From a virus, in IMG/VR virus record IMGVR_UViG_3300011253_000512, positions 1-29,481 of that record: a stretch of 29,481 nucleotides of DNA. One strand, 5' to 3'. Below, one piece after another: positions 8,076-14,462 of the stretch. The translations under genes were made by a program, and so were the position numbers. Within the stretch, counting starts at the first letter, position 1, and each line of letters begins with the position of its first letter. The notes under the pieces were generated by a model. The model ran no database searches. It saw only the letters and a list, made by a program, of their open reading frames with translations, and was not told the origin of the DNA.

Positions 8076-8633
8076 TTATTCTATTTCATCAGATGGTGGG
8101 AAAAATCTTTTGTCATATTGTAACAAGTCAGCATAGGATGCCAACGCATTAACTTCCAATTCTTTTCTGTCAAGTTCTGTCAATATGCCCGACCTTTCCG
8201 TTTGTGTATCTGAATCAATATCGATGTCCCTTTCGAATTTCCTTACGACTTGCCAATCACTTGGTTGTAATAATTGATTTGCTTTTTGTTTCAGTTCCGA
8301 CAAAATGCTTGATTGTAAATCTGAAACTTTGTATCTCTTTTCTGTTTCACCTGTTGGTTCGCCATCTTCATCTAAAATATCGATGTTTTGGTCAAAATCA
8401 ATGTCAGTCACTACGTTTGTAAAAACATTGTTTTCTGAATCAAACTGAATCCCACCCTTTGTTTGGGTCAATGAATTAAAACTTGGCTTTACAACATTGT
8501 AAAAACCCTCTGCCTCAATAGTTTCAGCATCGGCATTTCTAAAGTTTAAAATAACAGTTCCATCATCTTTGGTATATTCAGATGGTAAAGATTTATAAAT
8601 TTTTATTTGACCGTTTTCAGTTCTTGCTTTCAT
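8076..8633 (-). CDS. Fibre-associated protein, possibly an assembly chaperone
   Basis: 185 residues starting MKARTENGQIKIYKSLPSEY. I prefer this ATG, 1 base after the upstream stop, over a longer frame beginning at 8702, because the extra 23 codons would lie inside the upstream gene. The protein lies between a fibre-like gene and the LamG fibre gene. The C-terminal third (LLQPSDWQVVRKFERDIDIDS, then LTELDRKELEVNALASYADL) is reminiscent of tail fibre assembly chaperones, in which a residue pattern like DW plus helical tail recurs, but this is a weak resemblance. The middle part is acidic (DIDFDQNIDILDEDGEPTGE). Confidence 0.6.
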   Translation of the reverse strand: MKARTENGQIKIYKSLPSEYTKDDGTVILNFRNADAETIEAEGFYNVVKPSFNSLTQTKGGIQFDSENNVFTNVVTDIDFDQNIDILDEDGEPTGETEKRYKVSDLQSSILSELKQKANQLLQPSDWQVVRKFERDIDIDSDTQTERSGILTELDRKELEVNALASYADLLQYDKRFFPPSDEIE

Positions 8634-8634
8634 A

Positions 8635-9243
8635 TTATTGTGGTTGTGCCGATGTATAAGTGGCAATTGAATAGTGATATATTTTTGAACCCGGCGTGTC
8701 ATCCGTGCAAACTATTTGAATCAAATTTGTCGCTGACCCATCGTAAGTGGTTGAACCTACCCGGTTAAAAGTTGAGCCGGTTTCTGCAAATGTAATGGCA
8801 TAATTACCAACACTAAGTATCAAGTCAACAACCTGACCTTGAACGGCGTTTGAAAAAGTAAAAGTTGCCGCACCGGATGCGGTTGCCGTAAATGTACAAC
8901 CGTTTAAAAAATTAAGGGCAAAAGATGTTCCACTACCAAGTGCCGAAAGTTCCGAATATCGATTCTCTAATTTCGCAAAGGTAACCGAATCATCCGCTAA
9001 AAATCCACTACTAAGTGAAGTCGCAACCGTACCATCTGCCAAAAGAATTTGGCTCGATGTTCCACTTGTTTTTACAAATGTTGCTGCCTCTAATCTTCCG
9101 GTGGTGTCAACTTGAATATTTAAGTCGTTTCCCAACCCATCAGTCAGTTCTTTCGTTGTTCCGGTTGCACCGGAATTATCTGTTAATTTTATAAGACCTT
9201 GATAGGTGTCTTTTATTTTTAATCCCGATAGTGATGTACCCAT
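8635..9243 (-). CDS. Tail fibre-like structural protein
   Basis: 202 residues, Thr/Ser/Gly-rich and without charged clusters, typical of a beta-structured phage fibre. The segment KTSGTSSQILLADGTVATSL is a repeat motif common in fibre and head-fibre proteins of flavobacterial phages, and the C-terminal part (GTSFALNFLNGCTFTATASGAATFTFSNAVQGQVVDLIL) is the sort of small domain found at the ends of fibres. It lies in a run of appendage genes behind the lysis cassette. Two overlapping TAAATTTG boxes lie just upstream (9257-9273), so the fibre set may have its own promoter. Confidence 0.72.
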   Translation of the reverse strand: MGTSLSGLKIKDTYQGLIKLTDNSGATGTTKELTDGLGNDLNIQVDTTGRLEAATFVKTSGTSSQILLADGTVATSLSSGFLADDSVTFAKLENRYSELSALGSGTSFALNFLNGCTFTATASGAATFTFSNAVQGQVVDLILSVGNYAITFAETGSTFNRVGSTTYDGSATNLIQIVCTDDTPGSKIYHYSIATYTSAQPQ

Positions 9244-9256
9244 AATATATTTTTTA

Positions 9257-9273
9257 CAAATTTAACAAATTTA
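9257..9273 (-). promoter_or_regulatory. Candidate promoter with two tandem TAAATTTG boxes
   Basis: TAAATTTG occurs at 9264-9257 and again at 9273-9266 in mRNA sense, 13 and 22 bases before the ATG of the fibre gene. Both fit the TAnnTTTG -7 consensus of Bacteroidota. The upstream box overlaps the stop codon of gene 9271-9525. TTTGTAAAAAATA follows the box, as at the tail tube gene. Confidence 0.45.
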
Positions 9274-9525
9274 TATTTCATCCCATAATTCAGTTTCCGC
9301 ATTCCAATTTTTATTTAAAACCTCCCAAGTTTCCGGCAACCTTTCATTGTATCTGTCCCATACTTCATTGATGGAATCCCAAGTAAGTGGAATTACATAA
9401 TTATAGGATTGCCATCTGTCCTCTGTATTATTCCATAAATCTTCAAGATTATCTAAAAGATGTTTTTTTAATATCTTCTTTGTTTTTTTTGCTCTTGAAA
9501 TTATATTAAAAGAAAGACCAAGCAT
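9271..9525 (-). CDS. Small tail-appendage protein with 18-residue Trp repeats
   Basis: 84 residues. After a basic N-terminal segment (AKKTKKILKKH) the protein contains seven tryptophans at 31, 38, 49, 56, 67, 74 and 81, so the spacings are 7, 11, 7, 11, 7 and 7. This is an 18-residue repeat with two tryptophans per unit, mostly written W-D/N-x5-W. The same seven-residue Trp spacing occurs in the large distal tail protein (265-2151). The start codon follows the previous stop without a gap (TAAATG). Function unknown; its position and shared motif suggest a structural part of the virion that packs against the tail or fibre. Confidence 0.65.
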   Translation of the reverse strand: MLGLSFNIISRAKKTKKILKKHLLDNLEDLWNNTEDRWQSYNYVIPLTWDSINEVWDRYNERLPETWEVLNKNWNAETELWDEI

Positions 9526-9819
9526 TTATTTTGGCTTTCTTAAATAGCAAATAACCTGACCTTGACTGATTGATACATCGGTAAAATTACCATATATAAT
9601 ATGCCCTTCCTTGATTGAAAAACTTGAAAGTCCACTATCCCCCCCGGATGTATCGTTTGTAAGTGTAATAGTTGAGTTTTCTGTGCATTCTATTGAACCA
9701 AAAAATTCACCACTTGGCGTTGATGAATTGCCGTGTGTATTATCCAAGACCCGAAATCCATAATCACCGAATGACATTCGATAGAAATTATTTGCTGAGT
9801 ACAAGTCACGAGTTGCCAT
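9526..9819 (-). CDS. Small virion-type protein of unknown function
   Basis: 97 residues beginning MATRDLYSANNFYRMSFGDYGF. The protein looks beta-rich: GSIECTENSTITLTNDTSGGDSGL, then IKEGHIIYGNFTDVSISQGQVICYL, a pattern common in small phage decoration or fibre-base proteins. It starts 2 bases after the stop of the 42-residue basic gene and is followed directly by the Trp-repeat protein, so these three form a compact set. I do not recognise a family with certainty. Confidence 0.65.
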   Translation of the reverse strand: MATRDLYSANNFYRMSFGDYGFRVLDNTHGNSSTPSGEFFGSIECTENSTITLTNDTSGGDSGLSSFSIKEGHIIYGNFTDVSISQGQVICYLRKPK

Positions 9820-9821
9820 AA

Positions 9822-9950
9822 TTATCTTTTTTTACCTTGACCACGAGATTTCTTTTTCCACCCTTTTTTATTTATTGATGCATTCTTTGAATGAACACCG
9901 GGTCGTTTTCTTTTAATCTCTTTTACAAAATTAGTGATATTTTTCGCCAT
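9822..9950 (-). CDS. Short basic protein (42 residues)
   Basis: ATG at 9950-9948 overlaps the stop of the upstream holin-like gene (TAATG), and TAA is at 9824-9822. The product starts MAKNITNFVKEIKRKRPGVH and ends SKNASINKKGWKKKSRGQGKKR, so nearly half of it is Lys/Arg. Short, very basic proteins ending in a K/R-G-Q-G-R-type tail and containing GVHSK are common small genes in flavobacterial phages. It may bind nucleic acid, but no function is known to me. The tight overlap with both neighbours supports that it is real. Confidence 0.7.
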   Translation of the reverse strand: MAKNITNFVKEIKRKRPGVHSKNASINKKGWKKKSRGQGKKR

Positions 9951-10360
9951 TATTTGTGGAGTTTGTTTCCAAACACCTTTTCAACTCCACGAGAACCAAA
10001 ATATCCTCCAAGGATAACTTGCATCAGCCCTGTAATTGTTGTTAGATCATAGTCCATATACCATCCAATGATGTAAGAAATTGTAAAAAAACACAATGTC
10101 AAAGGGCGGACATTTTGTGCCAACCATCCACTTCTACTATCTGCCACCCACCTTCGGGTCACCCCATCCATTTCGGCTCGTTCTAATCGAAGTTTTTCCA
10201 AAGCCAATTCCTTGTCCTCTGCTGACATATCAGAACCCCCTATAATAGCTTCAATTATGTTTCCTACTGGCGTATCTTCGGCAATCGCACCGACTACCTT
10301 TGGAATCTTTTGAAGTAGAAAAGAACCTACTGCCGTGTCTTTAAATTTCTTTTTAGGCAT
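9950..10360 (-). CDS. Holin-like membrane protein (GTA_holin_3TM type)
   Basis: 136 residues. An amphipathic segment (residues 11-40) is followed by a charged helix (50-72) and the pattern W-V-A-D-S-R-S-G-W-L-A-Q-N-V-R-P-L, which is the signature of the 3TM holin family known from gene transfer agents and many phages. Two hydrophobic helices follow at about 86-102 and 106-122. Together with the upstream M15 peptidase it forms a lysis cassette. An AGGGAG sequence about 9 bases ahead of the ATG (near 10370) is one of the few Shine-Dalgarno-like sites in this genome. It may make membrane lesions that let the endolysin reach the cell wall. Confidence 0.75.
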   Translation of the reverse strand: MPKKKFKDTAVGSFLLQKIPKVVGAIAEDTPVGNIIEAIIGGSDMSAEDKELALEKLRLERAEMDGVTRRWVADSRSGWLAQNVRPLTLCFFTISYIIGWYMDYDLTTITGLMQVILGGYFGSRGVEKVFGNKLHK

Positions 10361-10378
10361 ATCGTGCTCCCTACTGTA

Positions 10379-10759
10379 TTAGCTATATAACCATAAAACG
10401 TTGGGGTCTTTGACACCATCGGGAAAGTCAGTTCCATCCGAGTCAACGTGAATGAAGGTTTTACCCACGCCAAACCTATTGAATCCGGCTTGTTGAAGTG
10501 CTGACAAAATGATTCCTCTTTCCCTTGAATTTTTAACGGCAATGTCAACCGCTTTTCCAACGATATGGCTCGAACCCGGTTTTCCTCCAACCTCTTGATT
10601 GTGTTCAATTGTTCGCCATCCTGAGTTGATTTTAAAGGGTATCCTCGCAATTTCACGAGCATTGTCGAGCATTGCCAAAAATTCAGCATCCATATAGCGA
10701 CCAGAATTAGGGACATCCGGCGAATCAAATTCCTCATATTTAAAATACTTTAAACTCAT
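10379..10759 (-). CDS. Endolysin, M15-family zinc peptidase
   Basis: 126 residues, a full-length single-domain Peptidase_M15 type enzyme. The zinc ligands of the family are visible: H65 and D72 in [13 protein letters not shown] and H104 in TFIHVD, with the conserved SGWR at 46-49. Enzymes of this kind cut peptide cross-links of peptidoglycan (D-Ala-D-Ala or L-Ala-D-Glu carboxypeptidase/endopeptidase), releasing progeny. No signal peptide is present, so a holin should be needed. The ATG overlaps the stop of the upstream membrane protein gene (ATGA at 10759), and the holin-like gene follows after 18 bases, which makes a lysis cassette inserted between neck and appendage genes. Confidence 0.9.
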   Translation of the reverse strand: MSLKYFKYEEFDSPDVPNSGRYMDAEFLAMLDNAREIARIPFKINSGWRTIEHNQEVGGKPGSSHIVGKAVDIAVKNSRERGIILSALQQAGFNRFGVGKTFIHVDSDGTDFPDGVKDPNVLWLYS

Positions 10760-11136
10760 TTTTTACAGTCGCATTTGTTATCGTATTTCATTGCCTTGTT
10801 TAGAAGTAGCCTGTCGATTGTGTCATCTTGTACTTTTATTAACATTTCTTCCAAGGTGTCTTTGGCTTGTACAAGCATTTCTATTTTCATCTCAAGATTT
10901 GAAATCTTCTTTTTGGCAGCATCTAAATCATCGGGGTTTCTCCCAGTAATACTTGCAATGACCATCGCAATCGATGCCGCTATCATACCTATTAAAGTGT
11001 TTACTATTTGAGCATTTTCACTTGGGATTTGATACTTTGTTAAATAAAACAAAATCAAAACGACTAAGAAAAAAACTAAAAGACTTCCTGCAAAATGTCT
11101 TATATCTTTGGCAACTCCGTTTGTAGGCATTTTCAT
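10756..11136 (-). CDS. Membrane protein with two TM helices and a coiled coil (lysis cassette)
   Basis: 126 residues. Two hydrophobic helices lie at about 17-33 and 44-63; between residues 70 and 105 is a heptad-like charged stretch ([26 protein letters not shown]), and the C-terminus is Cys/Lys-rich (NKCDCKK). It overlaps the upstream 47-residue membrane peptide gene and the downstream endolysin gene by four bases each (ATGA). Its place makes it a likely lysis accessory protein, either a holin or a spanin-like connector. Sequence does not distinguish these. Confidence 0.7.
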   Translation of the reverse strand: MKMPTNGVAKDIRHFAGSLLVFFLVVLILFYLTKYQIPSENAQIVNTLIGMIAASIAMVIASITGRNPDDLDAAKKKISNLEMKIEMLVQAKDTLEEMLIKVQDDTIDRLLLNKAMKYDNKCDCKK

Positions 11137-11276
11137 TTTTTAAATTTTTGGGTTATGTTAATGACTGTATAAATAAGCGATGCCAAAAGTACAAGAGTCT
11201 GAAGTATTGGATTTACATCCGACAAGGATAAAAATATCGCTCCCATATTTATTCCGTAAATTTTAAAATCACCCAT
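11133..11276 (-). CDS. Small membrane protein (47 residues), lysis cassette
   Basis: ATG at 11276-11274 overlaps the stop of the tail completion gene as TAATG, and the TGA at 11135-11133 overlaps the next ATG as ATGA. The 47-residue product starts [16 protein letters not shown] and contains a single hydrophobic helix (about residues 23-42: [18 protein letters not shown]), ending in ITQKFKK. The coupling to both neighbours and the absence of any gap make it a real gene. Likely a holin or antiholin-type peptide, by position and topology only. Confidence 0.72.
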   Translation of the reverse strand: MGDFKIYGINMGAIFLSLSDVNPILQTLVLLASLIYTVINITQKFKK

Positions 11277-11713
11277 TATATTTTTTCTATTTTATTAGAT
11301 ATTTCGACAATGGCTCGGAAATAGGTTTTATCCTCCAAGTCATCCTGAAAATATGTTACGCCTCCATTTGTGCAAGTTATCACATTGAATCCATCACTTG
11401 ATAAGTCATAGTAACCACTCGACCTTGTGCGAACTAAATTTAATATTTCACTTACAATCTGATTAGACTGCAATTCGCCACCTGAATCAGAATCAAACGC
11501 CGTTACGACTTCCAATCTTGTAACGCATTCAGAAATAAAACTTGTGGCATTGAAATCGCTTTCGTTATTACTTACGGAAAACACCTGTACATATGGTTCA
11601 GATGCATCAGATGGGACTCTATTATAAATTGGGACATAACTACCACCAATTGAAATTGCGTTCGTTAAACGTGTTAAAATCGCTTTTCTTATAAATTGAA
11701 GTGCCTCGTTCAT
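11276..11713 (-). CDS. Tail completion/terminator-type protein (DUF3168-like)
   Basis: 145 residues. The run VPIYNRVPSDASEPYVQVFSVS, with the P-Y-V/I motif, then TRLEVVTAFDSDSGGELQSNQIVSEILNLV, fits the DUF3168 family of tail terminators (gpU-like), which cap the tail at the head-proximal end. It lies after the connector and HK97 gp10-like genes, the normal order of the neck module. The start codon overlaps the stop of the gp10-like gene (ATGA at 11713). The lysis cassette begins at its stop codon (TAATG). Confidence 0.82.
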   Translation of the reverse strand: MNEALQFIRKAILTRLTNAISIGGSYVPIYNRVPSDASEPYVQVFSVSNNESDFNATSFISECVTRLEVVTAFDSDSGGELQSNQIVSEILNLVRTRSSGYYDLSSDGFNVITCTNGGVTYFQDDLEDKTYFRAIVEISNKIEKI

Positions 11714-12156
11714 CGTGTTAAATTATTTAATCTTCTGTCAAGCCTATCCATCAGGGTTTTTAGTTCTACCCTAATTGATGAAAAGAAAAATGGTCGTGCG
11801 TTTTGATTGGTTTTCTTTTTCAATGGACTTGCCTTGAATTGTTCGGCATAAGATTTCGGAATTCCGAGTTCCAACATATCATCAAATTTCATATTTCCAT
11901 CCCTTGTTCCAAATTCAACATAAGGCGAATAAAAAGCCTTGGAAAATACCCTTGCCATTTTACCCATTCTACCGAATCCAATGCCTTGTTTTAAAGCCGC
12001 TTTATCAGTCGGAACACTTTTTTGCATTCTTGCCGCCGAAAAAGCAGCAGTATCGCCAATCTCTTTTGAAAGTCCCTCCTTGGAAAAACTTTTGAGTTGA
12101 TTGAGTTTTCGGTTCAAATCATTTAAATCGCTCTGTTTGATTTTTACACTAATCAA
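11710..12156 (-). CDS. HK97 gp10-like neck protein (tail-head joining)
   Basis: 148 residues with the family signature YSPYVEFGTR near residues 77-86 and NARPFFFSS near residue 120. Proteins of this type form part of the neck between connector and tail. The frame opens with TTG (12156-12154) and reads TTG ATT AGT GTA; no in-frame ATG lies close enough to give a full-length N-terminus, so TTG is the most probable start, overlapping the stop of the head-closure gene by 8 bases. The downstream gene overlaps by 4 bases. Confidence 0.85.
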   Translation of the reverse strand: MISVKIKQSDLNDLNRKLNQLKSFSKEGLSKEIGDTAAFSAARMQKSVPTDKAALKQGIGFGRMGKMARVFSKAFYSPYVEFGTRDGNMKFDDMLELGIPKSYAEQFKASPLKKKTNQNARPFFFSSIRVELKTLMDRLDRRLNNLTR

Positions 12157-12475
12157 TTTTTGTGGCTTTTATGGTTGTGTAATATTTATATCCAGATTCA
12201 AATTTACCGTTGATACGGTATTCACCGGAAACGTTTTCGATTTTCAAAAGGTCGGTGTTTAAAATATCATCGGCGGTTTTTTTACGCACTACCAGTTCAA
12301 TATCAAGTTCACGCCTACGCTTTCCGTTCTCTTGGCTTATATCACCACTTATTTCCCTTTTATATGCCCATATAGTGGAGGCAGTTGCCGTTGTGGAGGT
12401 ATATCCCCCAAAAGTGTCGGCAGTCTTTGTTAATCGCCTTACCTCAACCCTTGTATCAAGTTTCCCGGCATCCAT
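12149..12475 (-). CDS. Head closure protein (SPP1 gp16-type head-tail joining)
   Basis: 108 residues, the usual length for the phage head-tail joining family. It begins MDAGKLDTRVEVRRLTKTAD and contains GGYTSTTATASTIWAYKREISG, with the family G-G-x3-x-T and W-A positions. SPP1 gp16-type proteins close the connector after packaging. It overlaps the upstream connector gene by one base (TAATG at 12475) and lies in the standard order between connector gp6 and gp10-like protein. Confidence 0.85.
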   Translation of the reverse strand: MDAGKLDTRVEVRRLTKTADTFGGYTSTTATASTIWAYKREISGDISQENGKRRRELDIELVVRKKTADDILNTDLLKIENVSGEYRINGKFESGYKYYTTIKATKID

Positions 12476-13032
12476 TAAATAAATACGGTTTTATAAGATG
12501 ACAATAAATTTCTTGTGCTTGTTTTTATTTCTTGCACTATTGTTCCGGTTACAAAGTCAGACCTATTGTCATAATAGGTCGTTACCATTTGCAATAACGC
12601 TTCTTTTAAAAACGAATCATCAAGACCGGTGGTGATGTAAGTTACCTTTACTTCTTTTGCAGGGAGTTCATTCAATTCAATTATTTCATTGTCCAATCCC
12701 TTTGCCGTATAACTTGCAGCAGTTCCATCAACTGTTGCCGATGAAATAGATGCAACCGGGGCGAAAGGTAATGCGATTCTTGTGTTGGCAAATGGCAAAT
12801 AGTAAGTTCTATTTTTTGCCACAATATCTTTTGAGATATAATTTTCTGCCACGATTCTCGCTTGGGTGATCATCTGCCCGATAATGGTATCATCTGCCGT
12901 GGTGTCAATTCTTGCAAAATCCTTCACATTTGCCGCCGTAATGATTTCACTTCCGGTTGTGGAATTGATTTTCATTTGCGGTTGAAACGTAATCGGTGGG
13001 TCGCTGAAATAAGTGTTTCGAGTGTAGGGCAT
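12475..13032 (-). CDS. Head-tail connector protein (HK97 gp6-like)
   Basis: 185 residues. The pattern VKDFARIDTTADDTIIGQMITQARIVAENYIS is the helical start of the gp6-like connector family, and the middle (TYYLPFANTRIALPFAPVASISSATVDG) with the C-terminal LLQMVTTYYDNRSDF also fits. The protein sits as a ring below the portal. It overlaps the preceding small gene as TAATG at 13032. It is first in the neck set (connector, closure, gp10-like, terminator), all coupled by overlaps. Confidence 0.85.
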   Translation of the reverse strand: MPYTRNTYFSDPPITFQPQMKINSTTGSEIITAANVKDFARIDTTADDTIIGQMITQARIVAENYISKDIVAKNRTYYLPFANTRIALPFAPVASISSATVDGTAASYTAKGLDNEIIELNELPAKEVKVTYITTGLDDSFLKEALLQMVTTYYDNRSDFVTGTIVQEIKTSTRNLLSSYKTVFI

Positions 13033-13241
13033 TATTTGCTTCTTTTAGTGGTGCGTTTTTTTGCCACCTTGTTTTCCTTTGTTTCTTTTACTTTTTTTTC
13101 CTCTTTTACCTCCTCGATAAATTCAACACCGATTCCTTTTTTGATGTAATCCGATGCAACCTTGTTGTCAACATCGTAAACCTTTTCCTCCCAACGCCAA
13201 CCCTCAGAGGATAAAACGCTTTTTTTCATTAATATTTTCAT
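13032..13241 (-). CDS. Small Lys-rich protein ahead of the connector gene
   Basis: 69 residues: MKILMKKSVLSSEGWRWEEKVYDV, then a very basic/acidic alternating tail (EEVKEEKKVKETKENKVAKKRTTKRSK). The N-terminal half resembles the small proteins often located just after the capsid gene in HK97-type clusters (a short beta-like domain followed by DYIKKGIGVEFIEE), and the tail may bind DNA or packaging proteins. It opens the neck operon after a terminator, preceded by a TATCTTTG box. Function unknown. Confidence 0.68.
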   Translation of the reverse strand: MKILMKKSVLSSEGWRWEEKVYDVDNKVASDYIKKGIGVEFIEEVKEEKKVKETKENKVAKKRTTKRSK

Positions 13242-13256
13242 AATATGTTATTTCTA

Positions 13257-13264
13257 CAAAGATA
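13257..13264 (-). promoter_or_regulatory. Candidate -7 box (TATCTTTG) of the neck operon
   Basis: The mRNA-sense octamer TATCTTTG matches TAnnTTTG and stands 15 bases before the ATG of the small Lys-rich gene, immediately after the T-run of the terminator at 13264-13296. A new promoter is needed there if the terminator works, so position supports the call. The -33 region would fall in the terminator hairpin. Confidence 0.5.
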
Positions 13265-13296
13265 AAAAAAAAGGGTAACACTTAAATGCTACCCTT
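13264..13296 (-). terminator. Rho-independent terminator after the PD-(D/E)XK gene
   Basis: In mRNA sense the hairpin AAGGGTA (13296-13290), a 12-base loop, and TACCCTT (13277-13271) is followed by an unbroken run of T (nine T at 13272-13264, the first two overlapping the stem). It lies between the nuclease gene (ends 13344) and the neck operon (starts 13241). Confidence 0.85.
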
Positions 13297-13343
13297 AATT
13301 AACCAAACTTATCAAAACAATTCACAAAACAATTAAAAATGAA

Positions 13344-13739
13344 TTATCTATGGGATTGAGAATCCCTTTCAAATACAAAGTTATTAAAATTTTTGGAATA
13401 TTTACCCACAAGCGACAATCTTACTGACTGCATATTGCCATTGTTTTTGAATATAAAAAAGCCATCAAAATGGTAAACGTACACGGCAAAATAATCGACA
13501 TTGTCTTTACTATAAACCCTTTTTGAATTTTGTAATGGAACTTGTATCGTGGTAATGGTATCTTTTACCGGTAGTTTTATCGTGGATTTGATTTGAATTT
13601 TGAACAGATTTTCTCCATTATCAACGATACAATCATAAACCGATGCATCGGACAAAGGCATTGAAATATCATATCCCCTTTTTATGCACTCAGTCGCAAA
13701 AAGGTATTCACTAAAACACCCTCTTTGATTATTATTCAA
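13344..13739 (-). CDS. PD-(D/E)XK nuclease, PDDEXK_5-like (stand-alone)
   Basis: 131 residues. The order E11 (GCFSEYLFATECIKRGYDI), D36 (VYDCIVD), then Q49-x-K51 (FKIQIKS) matches the PDDEXK_5 endonuclease pattern, a family that includes an intron-encoded homing endonuclease. The frame starts with TTG at 13739; the nearest ATG upstream (13744) is out of frame, so TTG is the only start that keeps the N-terminal catalytic Glu. The gene sits alone between two terminators (13764-13795 and 13264-13296) in the head/connector cluster, so it looks like a separately transcribed cargo gene (moron) or a free-standing homing-type endonuclease. Substrate unknown. Confidence 0.75.
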   Translation of the reverse strand: MNNNQRGCFSEYLFATECIKRGYDISMPLSDASVYDCIVDNGENLFKIQIKSTIKLPVKDTITTIQVPLQNSKRVYSKDNVDYFAVYVYHFDGFFIFKNNGNMQSVRLSLVGKYSKNFNNFVFERDSQSHR

Positions 13740-13763
13740 TTCATTGGTTTAATGTAAAGGTAT

Positions 13764-13795
13764 AAAAAAATGCCCACCAAGTGAATGGCGGACAT
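13764..13795 (-). terminator. Rho-independent terminator before the PD-(D/E)XK gene
   Basis: In mRNA sense AAATGTCCGCCA pairs with TGGTGGGCATTT (two G-U pairs) around the short loop TTCACT, followed by a T-run of 7 (window 13770-13764). It closes the small-gene unit that starts at 14431 and isolates the nuclease gene downstream. Confidence 0.85.
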
Positions 13796-13822
13796 TTCCC
13801 AACAATTATCAAACAAAAAAAA

Positions 13823-13906
13823 CTATCTTAATTTTTTCACTAATTTATTAAATTTTTTAATATTAACAATATTTTGATTTATGTTAATGTGCCGATGGAT
13901 ATGCAT
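13823..13906 (-). CDS. Possible 27-residue basic peptide
   Basis: ATG at 13906-13904, TAG at 13825-13823. The product MHIHRHININ plus QNIVNIKKFNKLVKKLR is basic with a His-rich start. AGAAAAGGA lies just ahead of the ATG and could serve as a ribosome site. The start lies inside a perfect 14-base palindrome (GGATATGCATATCC, 13910-13897). It is placed between gene 13921-14181 and a terminator. Short AT-rich frames arise by chance, so confidence is low. Confidence 0.35.
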   Translation of the reverse strand: MHIHRHININQNIVNIKKFNKLVKKLR

Positions 13907-13910
13907 ATCC
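13897..13910. repeat. Perfect 14-base palindrome GGATATGCATATCC
   Basis: GGATATGCATATCC equals its own reverse complement and lies 10 bases beyond the stop of gene 13921-14181 in an otherwise AT-rich gap. It may be a dimeric protein-binding site or an RNA stem, or a coincidence around the start of the possible 27-residue peptide. No second copy was noticed. Confidence 0.5.
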
Positions 13911-13920
13911 TTTTCTTTAC

Positions 13921-14181
13921 TTAGGAAATTATCTTTTTCATCCATATTATTATATCAATTAAAAATATTTCAATGTGAAAGTTATTCCACCAATCGATGA
14001 TGGTTTCTATATTTAAAAGCAAATTGGTGAACAACCATACTGCAATGAAAAATCCCGACAATAATATTGCAAAGGATTTCAATGCCTCAATGATGTTTTT
14101 GCGGTTTTCTTCGGATGTGATTTGTTTTACCATTTGATATTCAATTGAATCTTGTATTCTATTTTCTTTCTGATTTCTCAT
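13921..14181 (-). CDS. Small membrane protein of the accessory unit
   Basis: 86 residues. A charged N-terminal helix (KENRIQDSIEYQMVKQITSEENRKNIIE) is followed by hydrophobic segments at about residues 36-56 (FAILLSGFFIAVWLFTNLLL) and 68-82 (HIEIFLIDIIIWM). It looks like a two-TM inner membrane protein with a short amphipathic link (IDWWNNF). I know no family. It is the second gene of a unit with gene 14237-14431, downstream of the GC-rich hairpin, and could be a host-takeover or superinfection-exclusion protein; this is only a guess. Confidence 0.62.
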   Translation of the reverse strand: MRNQKENRIQDSIEYQMVKQITSEENRKNIIEALKSFAILLSGFFIAVWLFTNLLLNIETIIDWWNNFHIEIFLIDIIIWMKKIIS

Positions 14182-14204
14182 AATTTAATTTTTGGTTATA
14201 CAAA

Positions 14205-14237
14205 GGGGGCGGCAACGCCCCCGGTTGGTTTTATTTT
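14205..14237 (-). promoter_or_regulatory. GC-rich hairpin element, copy 1
   Basis: Plus-strand sequence GGGGGC, six variable bases, GCCCCC, then GGTTGGTTTTATTTT. The same arrangement with a different loop is found at 27792-27824. In mRNA sense the stop codon of the preceding gene and AAACCAACC come first, then the hairpin, then CTTTGTATAACC with only a weak T-run. It may attenuate transcription, stabilise the upstream mRNA 3' end or be a processing site; it is not a strong classical terminator on the minus strand. Confidence 0.7.
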
Positions 14238-14431
14238 TAGACTTTAGAAAAGCAAGGATGATTGTGTTTTAAGTAAGAATAAGCATCCTTAATAGTTTCA
14301 TTTCTTGATGGATTGACTAAATTGTTATTATCACACAAACTATGTGCTACATCTCTAAAGCCATTAGGTGTCAAGTGATTGATATTAAGACATTTTAATA
14401 TGATGTCATCTGATAAAAAAGTATTTTTCAT
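14237..14431 (-). CDS. Small protein of unknown function, first gene of the accessory unit
   Basis: 64 residues: MKNTFLSDDIILKCLNINHL, then TPNGFRDVAHSLCDNNNLVNP, and a C-terminal AYSYLKHNHPCFSKV. No known domain is recognised. It is mainly polar with several Asn, typical of early phage regulators or host-takeover peptides. It follows its own promoter (14463-14503) and ends exactly where the GC-rich hairpin begins, the same arrangement as the first early gene (27818-28105), although the two proteins do not look alike. Confidence 0.6.
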   Translation of the reverse strand: MKNTFLSDDIILKCLNINHLTPNGFRDVAHSLCDNNNLVNPSRNETIKDAYSYLKHNHPCFSKV

Positions 14432-14462
14432 AATAATTGTTTTTAAATTGTTAATTATGGTT

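Noticed and set aside
8634-8702. N-terminal extension of the fibre-associated protein to 8702
   Set aside because: The extra codons overlap the fibre gene in another frame, and an ATG with a 1-base gap to the upstream stop is available at 8633.
10327-10737. 136-residue minus-strand frame overlapping the endolysin gene
   Set aside because: It lies inside the M15 peptidase gene in another frame and has no recognisable protein features, while the peptidase has its full catalytic set.
14205-14237. Simple rho-independent terminator
   Set aside because: The T-rich side lies on the plus-strand 3' side, where no genes are known; on the minus strand only a weak T-run follows, so it is reported as a hairpin element of unknown function.
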